64,000 nucleotides of DNA, taken from NCBI RefSeq assembly GCF_001411555.2, contig NC_049909.1, forward strand, positions 19,206,623 to 19,270,622, written 5' to 3'. This stretch comes from Juglans regia (taxonomy: Eukaryota > Streptophyta > Magnoliopsida > Fagales > Juglandaceae). A program made the position numbers and the translations under genes. The number at the start of each line of letters is the position of its first letter. Within the stretch, counting starts at the first letter, position 1. Positions 49,375 through 59,170 of this stretch are shown here, one piece after another. Below the pieces are notes generated by a model that worked only from the letters and a program-made list of their open reading frames with translations, made no database searches and was not told the origin of the DNA.

Positions 49375-49641
49375 ATGAGTAGTGGAAGTGGTTGTGCCAA
49401 CACTGCCTATGCCATGCAGGGGCTAAAGCCAAATGGGCAACAAGTGATGAGCAAGTGCAACAAGTGCTACACGTTCCAGATGCCTCTGCACTACCCAAGG
49501 TACAAAAAGAGTGACTACGAGGCCATGCCTGAGTGGAAATTGGACGGCCTGCTTAATGAGTACGGGCTGCCTGTCAATGGAGATGTCACCCAAAAGAGGA
49601 AGTTCGCCATGGGAGCCTTCCTTTGGCCTTCCCAGCAATGA
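49375..49641 (+). CDS. small plant DUF7722 protein, 88 aa
   Basis: This is one uninterrupted frame starting at ATG 49375 (MSSGSGCANTAYAMQGLKP); the upstream in-frame GTG is not used as a start in plants. The core FQMPLHYPRYKKSDYEAMPE, then WKLDGLLNEYGLPV and KRKFAMGAFLWP, matches the small plant-specific family annotated as DUF7722. Two Cys (CNKC) lie just before the core. It has no signal peptide or membrane segment and its function is unknown. A good TATA box lies 58 bp upstream. Its codon use is more GC-rich than the surrounding DNA, which supports real coding. Confidence 0.85.
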   Translation: MSSGSGCANTAYAMQGLKPNGQQVMSKCNKCYTFQMPLHYPRYKKSDYEAMPEWKLDGLLNEYGLPVNGDVTQKRKFAMGAFLWPSQQ

Positions 49642-50665
49642 ACAAATGCATGCAATTTCGTTCCAAAAGCTTATTAGTAATAACTAAGAAAAAAGGGTGG
49701 ATGATAATCTTGGATATTTATCTTTGAGACTTTGAGGTTTATTTAGATTATGTAATTTTTAATGTTTTAAGGTCGATCGATCCTTGGTCTGTGTAATACT
49801 TGTGTGCAAGTATAATGAAGATATATAACATATTAATACATAAGACGAATATCTATTCAAACGATCGAGGAGCTTTAGATTCATGCGTGATTGGGGTGGC
49901 CATGATCCCCTAAACCTTTATATTTAAGTTGAATTTTGCAAGAAGCATATAGGTGGCGCCCAACCCTATGTTTGACTATTTATCAGCAGAACCATCACGT
50001 TGGTTCGCATGATCCTAAAATTTCGGACGGCCTGTGCTAGCTTGTTCATGATTTCCCTGCATATATATACACACACACACGCACGCACGCACATACAAGA
50101 GTACCAGACTAAAGCATGCATACAGTTCAATGCTCAGCCGCTCATATGCAGTACCTGATTGTCATGTTTGTGTGTAAGCTAGCTAAAAGGGTTCAACTGT
50201 AATGCAGATCATAAACTTCAGCATGCATGCATCATACTTGAGTTCTCCAAGAAATAAAAAGGGATCACAAGGCTATTCTCTTAATCATCATTATAAATAG
50301 ATGGTCATCATGATCTCTACAGGATTACTTATTAAAAAAAATGATATCCAACAGGATTCTTTTTTATTTACCACGTTTGAATCTTTGCTGTTATTCATCA
50401 TCTAAGGAATTACTGCGCGTTGGACGATAGTTTTGTTTAGTGTGTGTGTATATATATGATAATCATGGGCGGTCTCTCCCCCATCATATATATTGAGATA
50501 AAGTGTGTGGTGTGAGATGATGAATAACATCCCTTTGAAAATATATATATAGAGAGGATACAGCGAAAAAAATTAGCTTGTACGTAATGGGGTGTTTTCC
50601 ACCCAGTGAAATTTGTGGTGGATTTCAGAACAAGCTTTATTTCAGCTCCATGCTTATGGTGCAAT

Positions 50666-50868
50666 CAGGGGCGGAACCACTAAGAGGCTGGGGGGGCTTT
50701 GGAACCCCCAAAAGTTTCAAAATTTGATGAAAATTAAGTTTTGAATGGTAAACTATATAAAAATTAAGTTTTTATAAAGTAAACTATATAAAAATTAGTA
50801 TTTGACCCCCCAAACTTTTTTTTTTTTTAACTTGGCCCCCCAAACCAGATTTTCTGGTTCCGCCCCTG
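50666..50868. repeat. 203-bp MITE with CAGGGGCGGAACCA inverted ends
   Basis: The left end is CAGGGGCGGAACCA and the right end is TGGTTCCGCCCCTG, a perfect 14-bp inverted repeat. CCCCCAAA/TTTGGGGG-like sequence lies inside both ends. The flanking 8-mers GGTGCAAT and GGCGTATT are only partly alike, so an old hAT-type 8-bp duplication is possible but not proven. Confidence 0.8.
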
Positions 50869-51694
50869 GGCGTATTGCATCCTTTCACGATCATAACGTA
50901 CTGTGTAAAGTGTCACAAAATTTATTGGCACAAATGACATCGCCCCAATAACGATAATATGTAATTAATTCGATCGAAGAGATCAAAACCATATTGATCT
51001 CTCTTTCTGATTTGAAAATTAGCAGTATTTTGTTATGATACGTGCAAAAACTAGAAACCCATCTTCTTCAATTTCTAGTGCTGCAGTTCGATCAATATGT
51101 AGGCCCTCTTTTTTACGGCTTCTGAGACTGGTTTTGATGGCTCCATTACATAGAAATGGATGAGGTTGGACAAAAACTTGTATCAGATAATGAAGAATAT
51201 CAAATAGGGTTTGCCATCACAGATACATGAGTTGTATGTGTAGTTTGCGTCGAATTAATTATAAGGTCTCATTCAATATGACAACTACGAACACGTTACC
51301 TCTCACCCACGGCATCAACAATATTATGGAATGCCAAAATGTCTGTCTTATCCGGTATCGACATTATGACATGATCAGCATAAATATATATGAGTAATGT
51401 TATACACCACACTCTCATTCTATTTTGATCATACTAAGTAGTATGTGATACATTAATCACCATTAGATGATAAAAAAATACAATAAATAATAATTTAATA
51501 GTGATAAATATGCCACATTATATTTAGTGAAATAAAAGTGAGATGGTAGTATGGTGTATAAAATTTTTTAACATATATACTTCTTTAATCGCCCCCCCCC
51601 CCCCATCAATCATATCAAATTAACATATTTAATGGTTTTTAAAATTCAAGATTGTGTTGTAAGAATCGTCTCTCAAAATTGAAAAGTGTTATAT

Positions 51695-51888
51695 CCCGTT
51701 TGGATAGTAAGATAAGATAAGATAGTTTTAGATGAAAGTTAAAAATTGAATAAAATATTATTTTTTAATATTATTATTATTTTAAGATTTAAAAAAATTG
51801 AGTTGTTTATTATATTTTGTGTGAGAATTGGAGAAAGTTATAATGATGATGTGAGATGAGATAAAACACTTTCACTGTCCAAACGGAA
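51695..51888. repeat. MITE, TTTGGATAGT family, well-preserved ends
   Basis: The left end is CCCGTTTGGATAGTAAG and the right end is CACTGTCCAAACGGAA, a clear terminal inverted repeat. The internal blocks AAAAATTGAATAAAATATTA, GAGTTGTTTATTATATTTTG and GTTATAATGATGATGTGAGA match the other copies. Confidence 0.82.
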
Positions 51889-52001
51889 CCTAAAATCATG
51901 CTTGTGTGACTAGTGCTTTTCAATTTTATTTTTTAAAATCATCTATAAAACTTAGTTTTACCGAAATTTAACAGGCGTGATTATATTTAGGATAATGTTA
52001 G

Positions 52002-52210
52002 GGTGCACACCAAATGTGCATCCCAAATATGCACATCAGTGTAAATAGTTTTTTTTTTCTTTTAAGCATTTGTTAAACATTCTTAATCATTAAGAAAAAA
52101 AATTTAAAAAATATATAATTTTATTAATAGTCATTTTCTTAATTATTAAAAAAAATTAAAATATATAAATAAACATATTTGATGGATACATTTGAGAGTC
52201 ATGCTATCAC
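52002..52210. repeat. AT-rich MITE-like element (AATGTTAG family)
   Basis: It begins GATAATGTTAGGGTGCACAC and ends near GAGAGTCATGCTATCAC, with a TTCTTAATCATTAAGAAAAA palindrome in the centre, as in the elements at 35363 and 26272. Confidence 0.45.
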
Positions 52211-52464
52211 TTTCTTGTATTTATAGTCTAACCACTCTTAAGGGTTGGTTATATTCCCAATGTGAGATTGTTAATGACTGAGGTGTTACACATTTTTACC
52301 TACTTTGTTTCATGGTCTATGCTATATCTGATGAGTAATTTTTTTTTTTATAAAGTTATTTTTATTATAAAGTAAATCTAACAGATCAGATAAAATTATA
52401 TTAATTTATAAAATTATTTTTATGTAATTTGTTTATAGATATAACAATACTCTTCGTCTTTAGA

Positions 52465-52670
52465 AGACGTTTGGATTCGAAGATGACTTGAGATGAGCTG
52501 AGATGAGATGAGTTGAGATGGATTGTGAATAGTAATGAGATGAGTTGTGAATAGTAATGAGATTTGTGAGTTAAAGTTGCTGAATAATAATGAATAGTAG
52601 TGAGATAAACTGAGATGAGTTGAGATGAGCTCAGATGACTTGCGAATCCAAACGTGCCCTAAATGCACCA
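52465..52670. repeat. MITE rich in GAGATGAGATGAG, with CGTTTGGATTCG ends
   Basis: The left end is ACGTTTGGATTCGAAGATGA and the right end is TGACTTGCGAATCCAAACGT, an imperfect inverted repeat of about 20 bp. Direct repeats of GTGAATAGTAATGAGAT lie inside. Confidence 0.78.
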
Positions 52671-53935
52671 TATAAGACAAAAGAATCATATTTCAAGCCA
52701 CATCTGCTTGAATAGCCATAAAGTCCGTTTCAATACGCAAGAAGATCAACCACTCTCGAAGGCATCAATTAATATGAAAAGAAATTATGATTCACGTCCA
52801 ACTACCCACTCGACTGACATACACAATTAATAGATTCATGAAGTCAATAGCAATTAAATATGAGAATTGCTATTGACTTACCATCAACGGCATGAACATT
52901 ACGGATTGAACAAAATTCGTGTCATATCAAATAGTTTTTCGTGCATATACAGCCACCTTCCCTTCAAAACTCAACCTTATAAAATGTTAAAATATGCAAC
53001 TTGGTTCAAGTTTTAAGACTGTTCATCCGAGTTTGATTTTGATTTTGATTTTGATTTTAATTTTTTTTTCAGTCCGATCCGAAACTCGAATAACTAGATT
53101 TCGGTACGGTTTTCGGCCTGAATTTGATCCGGGCCTAAACCCACATTCTAATAACCGGTTTCATCCGGTCTGGACCCGGGTATGAGACCCGGGTTCCATA
53201 AAACACCCGATACCATCCCGGATTTATATAAATTCGAAGAGACGTATGTTGTAACCCTAGTGTCTAGCCGCTTCAGCCTTCATCTCTAACTCTCCCATAC
53301 TCCCATCCATCTCTCTCTATCTCACATCCGTCTCCATGCCCTCTCCCCCCCCCCTCTCTCTCTCGTCGCTCACGCTGAAACCGTAGTGTCTCTATCGAGC
53401 AAAGCTCCGTCTCTCATTGAAGAGAGTGAATCGAAGGTCTCTTTCGATGATTCCGTCTTCTTCTTCATGTTTCTTTCGGGGCTCGAAGGTCTTCTCTCTG
53501 TGCCGATCGAAGAAACCCTAGCCTCCCTCCCTCAGTACCGATCGAAGAAATCCCGTCATCCTCGTGACCTCATCGTCTTAACTGACTCGCCGTCATCCTC
53601 TCGACCCCAAAGTTTGTTCTCTGTGATTTGGATAACATTTGTGTAGAAAACGAAGAACCAAGGCAATATTTCTCTGTAATATTTGTGTAGAAAATCAATA
53701 ACGACCCAGAATGGAGGTCTTGGCTTGCTTTCTCTGTAACAGTTTTTTTAGGGTTTTCTCGTTTTATCACTTTGTTGATTTGGGTCTGTTCTTATGAAAA
53801 TGTTTGAATGGAAGAATGTTTGATAGATCTTCGTTTTTTGTTTTTTGTTTTTTTTGTTAAATATGGGTATAAAGTATATGCTGCTAAACATGGGTGTAAA
53901 CATGGATTTTTTTGTTATTTTGCTATCTGAACTCT

Positions 53936-54665
53936 TTGATGATGCCTCAAAGTATGATGCTCTTGTTATCCCTGGAGGTCGAGCTCCTACATATTTAGCT
54001 TTAGATGATTCGGTCATTGCCTTGGTGAAGGACTTCATGGAGACCAAGAAGCCAGTTGCATCCATGATCCATCTGCCATGGTCAGTAGATTTTAGCTGCT
54101 GCTAACGTTCTAAAGGTAGTCTTCTTGAAGGATTGGCATTATATTATTCAGTTTTCAATTTCTCTTATAAATCCAAACAATAAACTAATTGAGAAAAAGA
54201 TTAATCTATTTCTTATAAAAAGGTGAATTTTTTTCTTCAGATAAGAAAATGGTACGAGGATAGACTTTCAGGGGCTATCTAGATATATTAAAAAAAAATG
54301 GATAGATGCTTACTTACTACGATTGGTTTTGTGTGTTTGGGGATTGCTGCTGACCCAAGTATTTAATTCTTGAAAATGAGATAGATGAGTTTGGCAGTGA
54401 CAATAAAAGATAAATTTGACCATTTTCTGTTTGCAGGGAGATTTAAAATGCATCATTTTCTTTGTTGCTGCATAAATTACCATTATGTCTTGGTGCTATC
54501 TGTCTTTCATGTTGTCTTTACCGTGCCACAAACATGGCTACACCTTTTTCTTGAATATTATTAGCACATCTTAATGTTTTGGTTTTGTTCAATGTGTTGG
54601 AATAGGGAAGAAAATGTACTGCATACCCAGCCGTGAAGCTCAATGAAGGAATGGTCATGTAGTCC
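53936..54665 (+). pseudogene. DJ-1/PfpI-family (DJ1D/YLS5-like) gene fragment, broken
   Basis: The exon at about 53936-54114 encodes ASKYDALVIPGGRAPTYLAL and DFMETKKPVAS, typical of the first domain of plant DJ-1 homologue D. A frameshift then follows. In the shifted frame the conserved Cys-containing CHG and the downstream ILAAANVLK can still be read, but an in-frame TAG (where relatives have Gln) separates them. After a putative intron (GTAGTC...AATAG) a short exon near 54607-54660 reads GRKCTAYPAVKLN and then stops. The upstream exon and the rest of the protein, including the second DJ-1 domain, were not found. The intron shows it is not a processed retrocopy. Full-length relatives act as glyoxalases or protein deglycases; this copy cannot. 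Confidence 0.8.
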
Positions 54666-55040
54666 CAGATTCAACTAATGCCACAGAGTTGCAGTTTTCA
54701 CCTTTCTGTTGAATACATCTTGCTGATAAGCTTGGACCAACAATGGTTGTTCTGAGACAGGAAATTCATCAGAAACTAAACTAAAATTGTGGAGGAATGC
54801 ATTGATTGCATGAAGTAGACATTATGTATTGGTGGCTCTATGTAATCCACTTTTGATATATAATTTTATATATTGTAATTTGTATTTTGTAATGTAATGT
54901 ATAAATACTAAATAATGAAATATGTAGTGATTGCATTATGTTTTTTTTAGATGCATTTAGTTATAAAGTAATTAGTTTTATATATAAAAGAATATAAACA
55001 TTTATTCTTGAAAAACGACTTCTTTTTCATTGCTATTTAA
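54666..55040. other. spacer, nothing recognised
   Basis: AT-rich DNA lies between the DJ-1 fragment and the pararetrovirus remnant, with no ORF of note. Confidence 0.4.
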
Positions 55041-55709
55041 AGCACTGGTAGAACGCTATTCTTTTTTAAGATCAGCAATCATTTGCTCAATTTTTTCCAG
55101 TGTTTTGGCCTGAGGGGTTTTGAAATCAATTTTTGGCCGTTCTTCTGGTAAAATTATCAAAGGTTTTTCAATCTTTTTCTTTGACTGATCTTTGGGAGGA
55201 ACCAAAGGATTTTCAATTTTGAAAATAGGATTAGAAGTAAAAATAGGCTTTTCAACCTTTTCTTCAATCCTATCTAGCTATTGTCCGATCGTGTGGAGAG
55301 CAAGGTTTACAAAATTATTCTGATGAATAATCTTTTTTGTTTCTTTTATAACCTTGTCTTTCTCAAGATCTCTGGAAATAGTTTCAGGGATTTTAAAAGG
55401 AGAAGCAACTACTTCTGATCCTTTAAAAGGAATAAGTATCTGTCTCTAAAGGCGGATGACTGGCTTGAATGACAGTCTTGCCTTCTTCCTTGACAAAATC
55501 GTTTTTAACAACATTGAAAATATTTTTTGCAACATAAATGTTTTCAGCAAAGTCTAGAAGAGGAATATGTTGTTGAAGCCTATTCTTCTATTCTTTCCAT
55601 TTGCGTTTAACACGTTTTTATCGTTTTTAACAACATTGAAAATATTTTTTGCAACATAAATGTTTTCAGCAAAGTCTAGAAGAGGAATATGTTGTTGAAG
55701 CCTATTCTT
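55040..55709 (-). pseudogene. caulimovirid polyprotein linker region, degenerate
   Basis: The frame of the upstream segment can be followed on the minus strand beyond the TAG at 55710. It is Lys/Pro/Glu-rich (FKIENPLVPPKDQSKKKIEK) and ends near 55060 after an Ile/Glu/Leu-rich stretch. Stops and a frameshift near 55450 interrupt it. It lacks a recognisable domain and is assigned from position and continuity only. A 122-bp exact tandem duplication lies inside. Confidence 0.6.
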
Positions 55710-55742
55710 CTATTCTTTCCATTTGCGTTTAACACGTTTTTC
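55499..55742. repeat. exact 122-bp tandem duplication inside the pararetrovirus remnant
   Basis: 55499-55620 is repeated at 55621-55742 with only the last base differing. Since 122 is not a multiple of three, the duplication shifts the frame. Confidence 0.95.
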
Positions 55743-56285
55743 TAAATCAGAAAATTTTGCAAGGTAGGCTTTTCGCCTTTGCTTATTTTCTGGCAAAGCA
55801 AATTCATTAAAAAGTTCAATCAAATCAAACTTAAAATGTTTGTTTAAAACAGTTAAACTATGATAAATAGGTGCAATAGGGGCTTGCATATCTGAAGCTG
55901 TTGGTGACATAGAAGAATTATCTTCTTTGTCAACTTTATCATTTATGTTTTGATCTTTGGAAGATCCAGCTCCCTGTGCTGTGTAAAAAGCAGAAGTAAC
56001 TTGAGAGGATGTGGAAAGTCCCTTCAGTTTTAAAGCAGGTTTAGCAGGTTGAACTGTTCTTATTGAATCTTCAAGGAATTGGTTAAGATTTGGGTTATTC
56101 CTTGAATTGTTTTGGACAGAATCAACAAAACTAGATCTAGAGCCAGTAAAAAAATTTCTTCTTTTGCTTGGGGCTTCAGATCTGTTAAAAGAAATTTTAA
56201 CAGTTCCATTTAAATATTGTTGGATGATATCTACATCAGCATCCGAAACAATATTTCTAGGAGGAGGGGGTATTTTTTGTTCCAA
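55710..56285 (-). pseudogene. caulimovirid segment downstream of the movement protein
   Basis: A 191-codon open stretch continues in the frame of the movement protein after a single TAG at 56289. It is Ser/Asn/Lys-rich (NFFTGSRSSFVDSVQN) and ends in a basic stretch (KQRRKAYLAKFSDLEKRVKR). It probably belongs to the linker between movement and coat proteins. In the intact ancestor it would have been part of one longer frame. Confidence 0.65.
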
Positions 56286-56288
56286 AGT

Positions 56289-56909
56289 CTATTCAGTGGG
56301 AAGGGTTATGTCTTCCCAATAAATTCTTTTTGGAACCTTGATGTCCACATCTGGAGAAGTACTCTGGATCAGTAGAGTATTTTTTCCAGAAGGTTTTACA
56401 ATAGCTTTTGGATCTAAATTCGTTTTTAAAGGACGATAATAAATCCGAAAAATTAAGACAAGTGGTTTGCTTCCTTCAAGAATTTGATAACCTGAAGTTA
56501 AAATATTTAGAGTTAAACATTTTAAAATATGATTGTCTGTTAAAGACAAAGTCAAATTTGGAAAACAATCAAAATGAACTGGTTCTTCCGAAAGGGAGGA
56601 TTGGATCATTCCAAGAATGCTATCCTTAAATTTGAGGAATCTGCCATCTCGTAAACAGAAAAGAACAGAGGCGTTGATGCCTAACCTTGTTAGAAGTTTA
56701 GCAGCAACCTGAACAGAACCTATATGAATATATTTATATCCCAGTCTTTTGTATTCATCAATATCTTTTTCTTTGAAAAGAAAACATTTTTCTTGGGATT
56801 TAGATATCCTTTGAAAGATCCTCGTATGAAAATGGGAACTTTTTGTGAACAATTTGGCCTTTCTAGTATTGCTCCGTCTAAAAGAAAGTATAAAATTTCT
56901 AAACCTCAT
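56289..56909 (-). pseudogene. caulimovirid movement protein (30K family) remnant
   Basis: The open stretch holds the 30K-family core: GYKYIHIGSVQVAAK, LFCLRDGRFLKFKDSILGM and the conserved hydrophobic strand with LTLNILTSGYQIL. Such proteins form tubules through plasmodesmata for cell-to-cell spread. The part above about 56800 does not resemble the family and is likely host or other viral sequence past the inversion junction. The frame ends at a TAG (56289) beyond which it simply continues, so the terminus is a mutation, not a natural end. Confidence 0.82.
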
Positions 56910-57710
56910 GGTGGTTTTAGGAGAAAATCCCGTGATGAATTTTATAAGAAAGCTTATAAAAAACCTTTTTCTAAATCATTTTCTAAGAAAAAGAATTCCA
57001 ATGAATCTTCTCAAGGAAAATATTTTAATTCTGGCAAGACTGGGCATTTTGCAAATAAATGTCCCAAGAAAGCCAAAAAATTAAAAAAGAAGCTTAATCA
57101 GTTGGATATTGATAACCATGATAAAGAAGAACTATTTCAACTCCTAGAAATAACCTCGTCTTCATCATCGGATATCCTTGAGTTCAGTTCTAGTGATTCA
57201 GAATATCACTCTGAAACTGAAACTCCTGGTCCTTCTGGTCCAAAGCTGGGTTGCAATTATAACTCCACTTGTTGTAAGCCTCCTATTAAGACAATTAATG
57301 TCTTAACTAAGGCTGAAGAACAAGAAAATCTCTTGTTAACCTTGATTTCTCAAATTATAAATCCTGAGCTTAAAGAAAAATATCTTCTTAAGCTAAAGAA
57401 GACCATGGTTTGTCAAGAACCAAAAATTTCAAAACAAAGGATTAATTTTCAAGAAACCTTGAAGAGATTTCAAAAGAAAAAATCCAAAAATATTTCTATT
57501 TCTGATTTACAACACGAAATAAATTCTGTTAAAAATAAACTTGTTGAACTCAGATATGAAGTTAACAACCTCAAATCTGAAAATGGAGTTTTAAAGCAAG
57601 AATTTTTATTATTTAAAATTGATAAACAGCTTGATCAAGATATTCCTTCAGATAATGAGCAAACAGATGAGGCTGGTTCTAGTCAACATGACTTGACTAC
57701 AGACAACTAG
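56830..57710 (+). pseudogene. caulimovirid coat-protein C-terminus with a damaged zinc knuckle
   Basis: The family-like part starts near 56830 (MGTFCEQFGL). It is followed by a very basic Arg/Lys region and, at about 57020-57065, a CCHC-type knuckle in which the first two Cys positions read Tyr and Ser (YFNSGKTGHFANKC). The remaining His and Cys are present. Further down are an acidic Ser run and a coiled-coil-like C-terminus up to the stop at 57710. The knuckle binds viral RNA in relatives; this one could not hold zinc. Confidence 0.75.
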
Positions 57711-58223
57711 ATTTGTTTAATCTGTTACATTATTCCTCCAAAATGGTTTTCACGAGTTACCATTATTATTGCTCATGATTTTTAATTCTCTGTTGTTGCT
57801 ATGATTGATTCCGGATCAGACCTGAATTGTATTCAGGAATGACTCATCCCTAACAAATATTTTGAAAAATCTAAAGAAAAATTATTCCCAGCAAATGGAT
57901 CAAAGATGACCATTAATTATGAGCTCAATAATGCTCATGTTTGCCAGGATAATGTTTGTTTTTGAATTCCCTCTGTTTTAGTCAAAAATATGTTCGACAA
58001 GGTGATTTTGGGAATCACTTTTATTTCCTCTTTATATCCTTTCATGACTGAAAAAGATGATATCACCACCGACCCTTTTGGTCAAAAAGTAAAATTTCAT
58101 TTTGCCTCTCGTTTTGAGATTAATTCAGATAAAAGTAAGAAATCTTTGCTTTTGACAAAAGAAAAACATTTGAACTTCCTCCAACATGAAATCAAATACA
58201 AAGAGAGTTCTGAACAGTTATAA
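57711..58223 (+). pseudogene. caulimovirid aspartic protease segment, broken
   Basis: VAMIDSGSDLNCIQ (the catalytic DSG at 57807-57815) is the retropepsin-like active site that processes the polyprotein. In-frame stops occur at about 57840 and 57963, and the segment ends with a stop at 58221. The stretch KNMFDKVILGITFISSLYP fits the C-terminal half of the protease domain. Confidence 0.75.
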
Positions 58224-58265
58224 TCTTCCCTACTAATTTCGAAAATCGATGATTTTAACAAATGT

Positions 58266-59000
58266 TTGATAACGGATGTTTGTTCTGATTTACCCAATAC
58301 TTTTTGGTATAGGAAGAAACACATAGTTTCTCTCCCATACATTAAAGGTTTTGATGAAAAACATATTCCAACAAAAGCCACCTCTGTTCAAATGAACAGA
58401 CAAACTTTGGAATATTGTCAAACTGAAATTACTGATCTTCTCAAAAAAGACATTATCAAGAATAGAAAATCTCCCTAGTCTTGTTATGCCTTTATATCCA
58501 AAAAAATACTGAACTAGAAAGAGGTATCCCTTGTCTAGTTATTAATTACAAACCCTTGAATAAAGTCTTGGAGTGGATTAGGTACCCTATTCCCAATAAA
58601 AATGACTTAATTCATAGGTTAAGTGATGCAGTAGTCTTCTCCAAATTTGACCTTAAATCTGGGTTTTGACAAATCCAAATAGCCGAGTCGGATAGGTATA
58701 AGACTGCTTTTGTTACCCCTTTCGGTCACTTTGAGTGGAATGTGATGCCTTTTGGTCTAAAAAATGCTCCTAGTGAATTTCAAAATATTATGAACGATAT
58801 TTTCAATTCGTTCTCTACTTTTACCATTATCTACATAGATGATGTTCTTGTTTTTTCCAAATATATTGATGAATATTGGAAACATTTGTATTCGTTCCTT
58901 GACATCATTAGATATAATGGTCTTATTGTTTCGGCAACAAAAATCAAATTGTTTCAAACCAAGATTCGGTTCCTGGAATTCTGCATAAGAAAAATATAGT
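58266..59000 (+). pseudogene. caulimovirid reverse transcriptase, broken
   Basis: RT blocks are readable in order: VSLPYIKGFDEKHIPTKAT, INYKPLNKVLEW, FSKFDLKSGF, NVMPFGLKNAPSEFQ and the catalytic IIYIDDVLVFS (58828-58860). Two in-frame stops (58476-58478 TAG and about 58667 TGA) fall at positions that are Trp in relatives. The YIDD box and flanking AFVTPFGHFEW place it with pararetroviruses/Ty3-type enzymes; the lack of integrase and the neighbouring movement protein decide for the virus. Confidence 0.83.
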
Positions 59001-59009
59001 ATTATTAAA

Positions 59010-59170
59010 AAATAAATTTTAGCTATAGTACTATGTATTTCCAAATTTCAATCTGATTTACTTAACCAAAAATTTTTTGTTAGAATTGATTGCATGAGTG
59101 CTAAATTTGTTTTGAAAAAAGATGTAAAAAACATTGCATCAAAACATATTTTTACACGTTAGCAAGCCAT
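59010..59170 (+). pseudogene. caulimovirid RNase H C-terminal scrap
   Basis: After an internal deletion following the RT, a short frame reads KFQSDLLNQKFFVRIDCMSA and LKKDVKNIASKHIF, like the end of the RNase H domain, and then hits TAG and a TA microsatellite (about 59164-59190). The rest of the viral genome is missing beyond this point. Confidence 0.65.

Larger units (their letters stand above)
49642..53930. other. intergenic MITE-rich stretch, no gene recognised
   Basis: It contains MITEs at 50666-50868, 51695-51888, 52002-52210 and 52465-52670, a short CA run near 50070, and a GATTTT tandem run near 53030-53062. A GC-richer segment at 53090-53220, with CCGGTTTCATCCGGTCTGG-like sequence, may be another transposon, but I could not match its ends. 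The pyrimidine-rich 53280-53400 looks like a plant leader and could belong to the broken gene that follows. Confidence 0.5.
55040..59170. mobile_element. endogenous caulimovirid (plant pararetrovirus) remnant, two halves in opposite orientation
   Basis: On the minus strand (56909 down to about 55040) lies a movement-protein region and its downstream linker. On the plus strand (about 56790 to 59170) lie, in order, a coat-protein C-terminus with a zinc knuckle, an aspartic protease (MIDSGSD), a reverse transcriptase (YIDD) and a scrap of RNase H. The order matches petuvirus- or florendovirus-like genomes, but the movement half is inverted, and the two meet near 56780-56830. Every section contains stops or frameshifts, so it is a dead integrated copy. 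Integrase and LTRs, which would suggest a Ty3 element, are absent. The genus is not certain. Confidence 0.85.

Noticed and set aside
53386..53646. 86-codon frame before the DJ-1 fragment
   Set aside because: Begins at GTG and has Ser-rich low-complexity content; could be leader DNA of the broken gene, but no homology supports coding.
55040..59170. Ty3/gypsy retrotransposon instead of a pararetrovirus
   Set aside because: No integrase or LTRs, and a movement-protein domain and coat-type knuckle are present in the same block.
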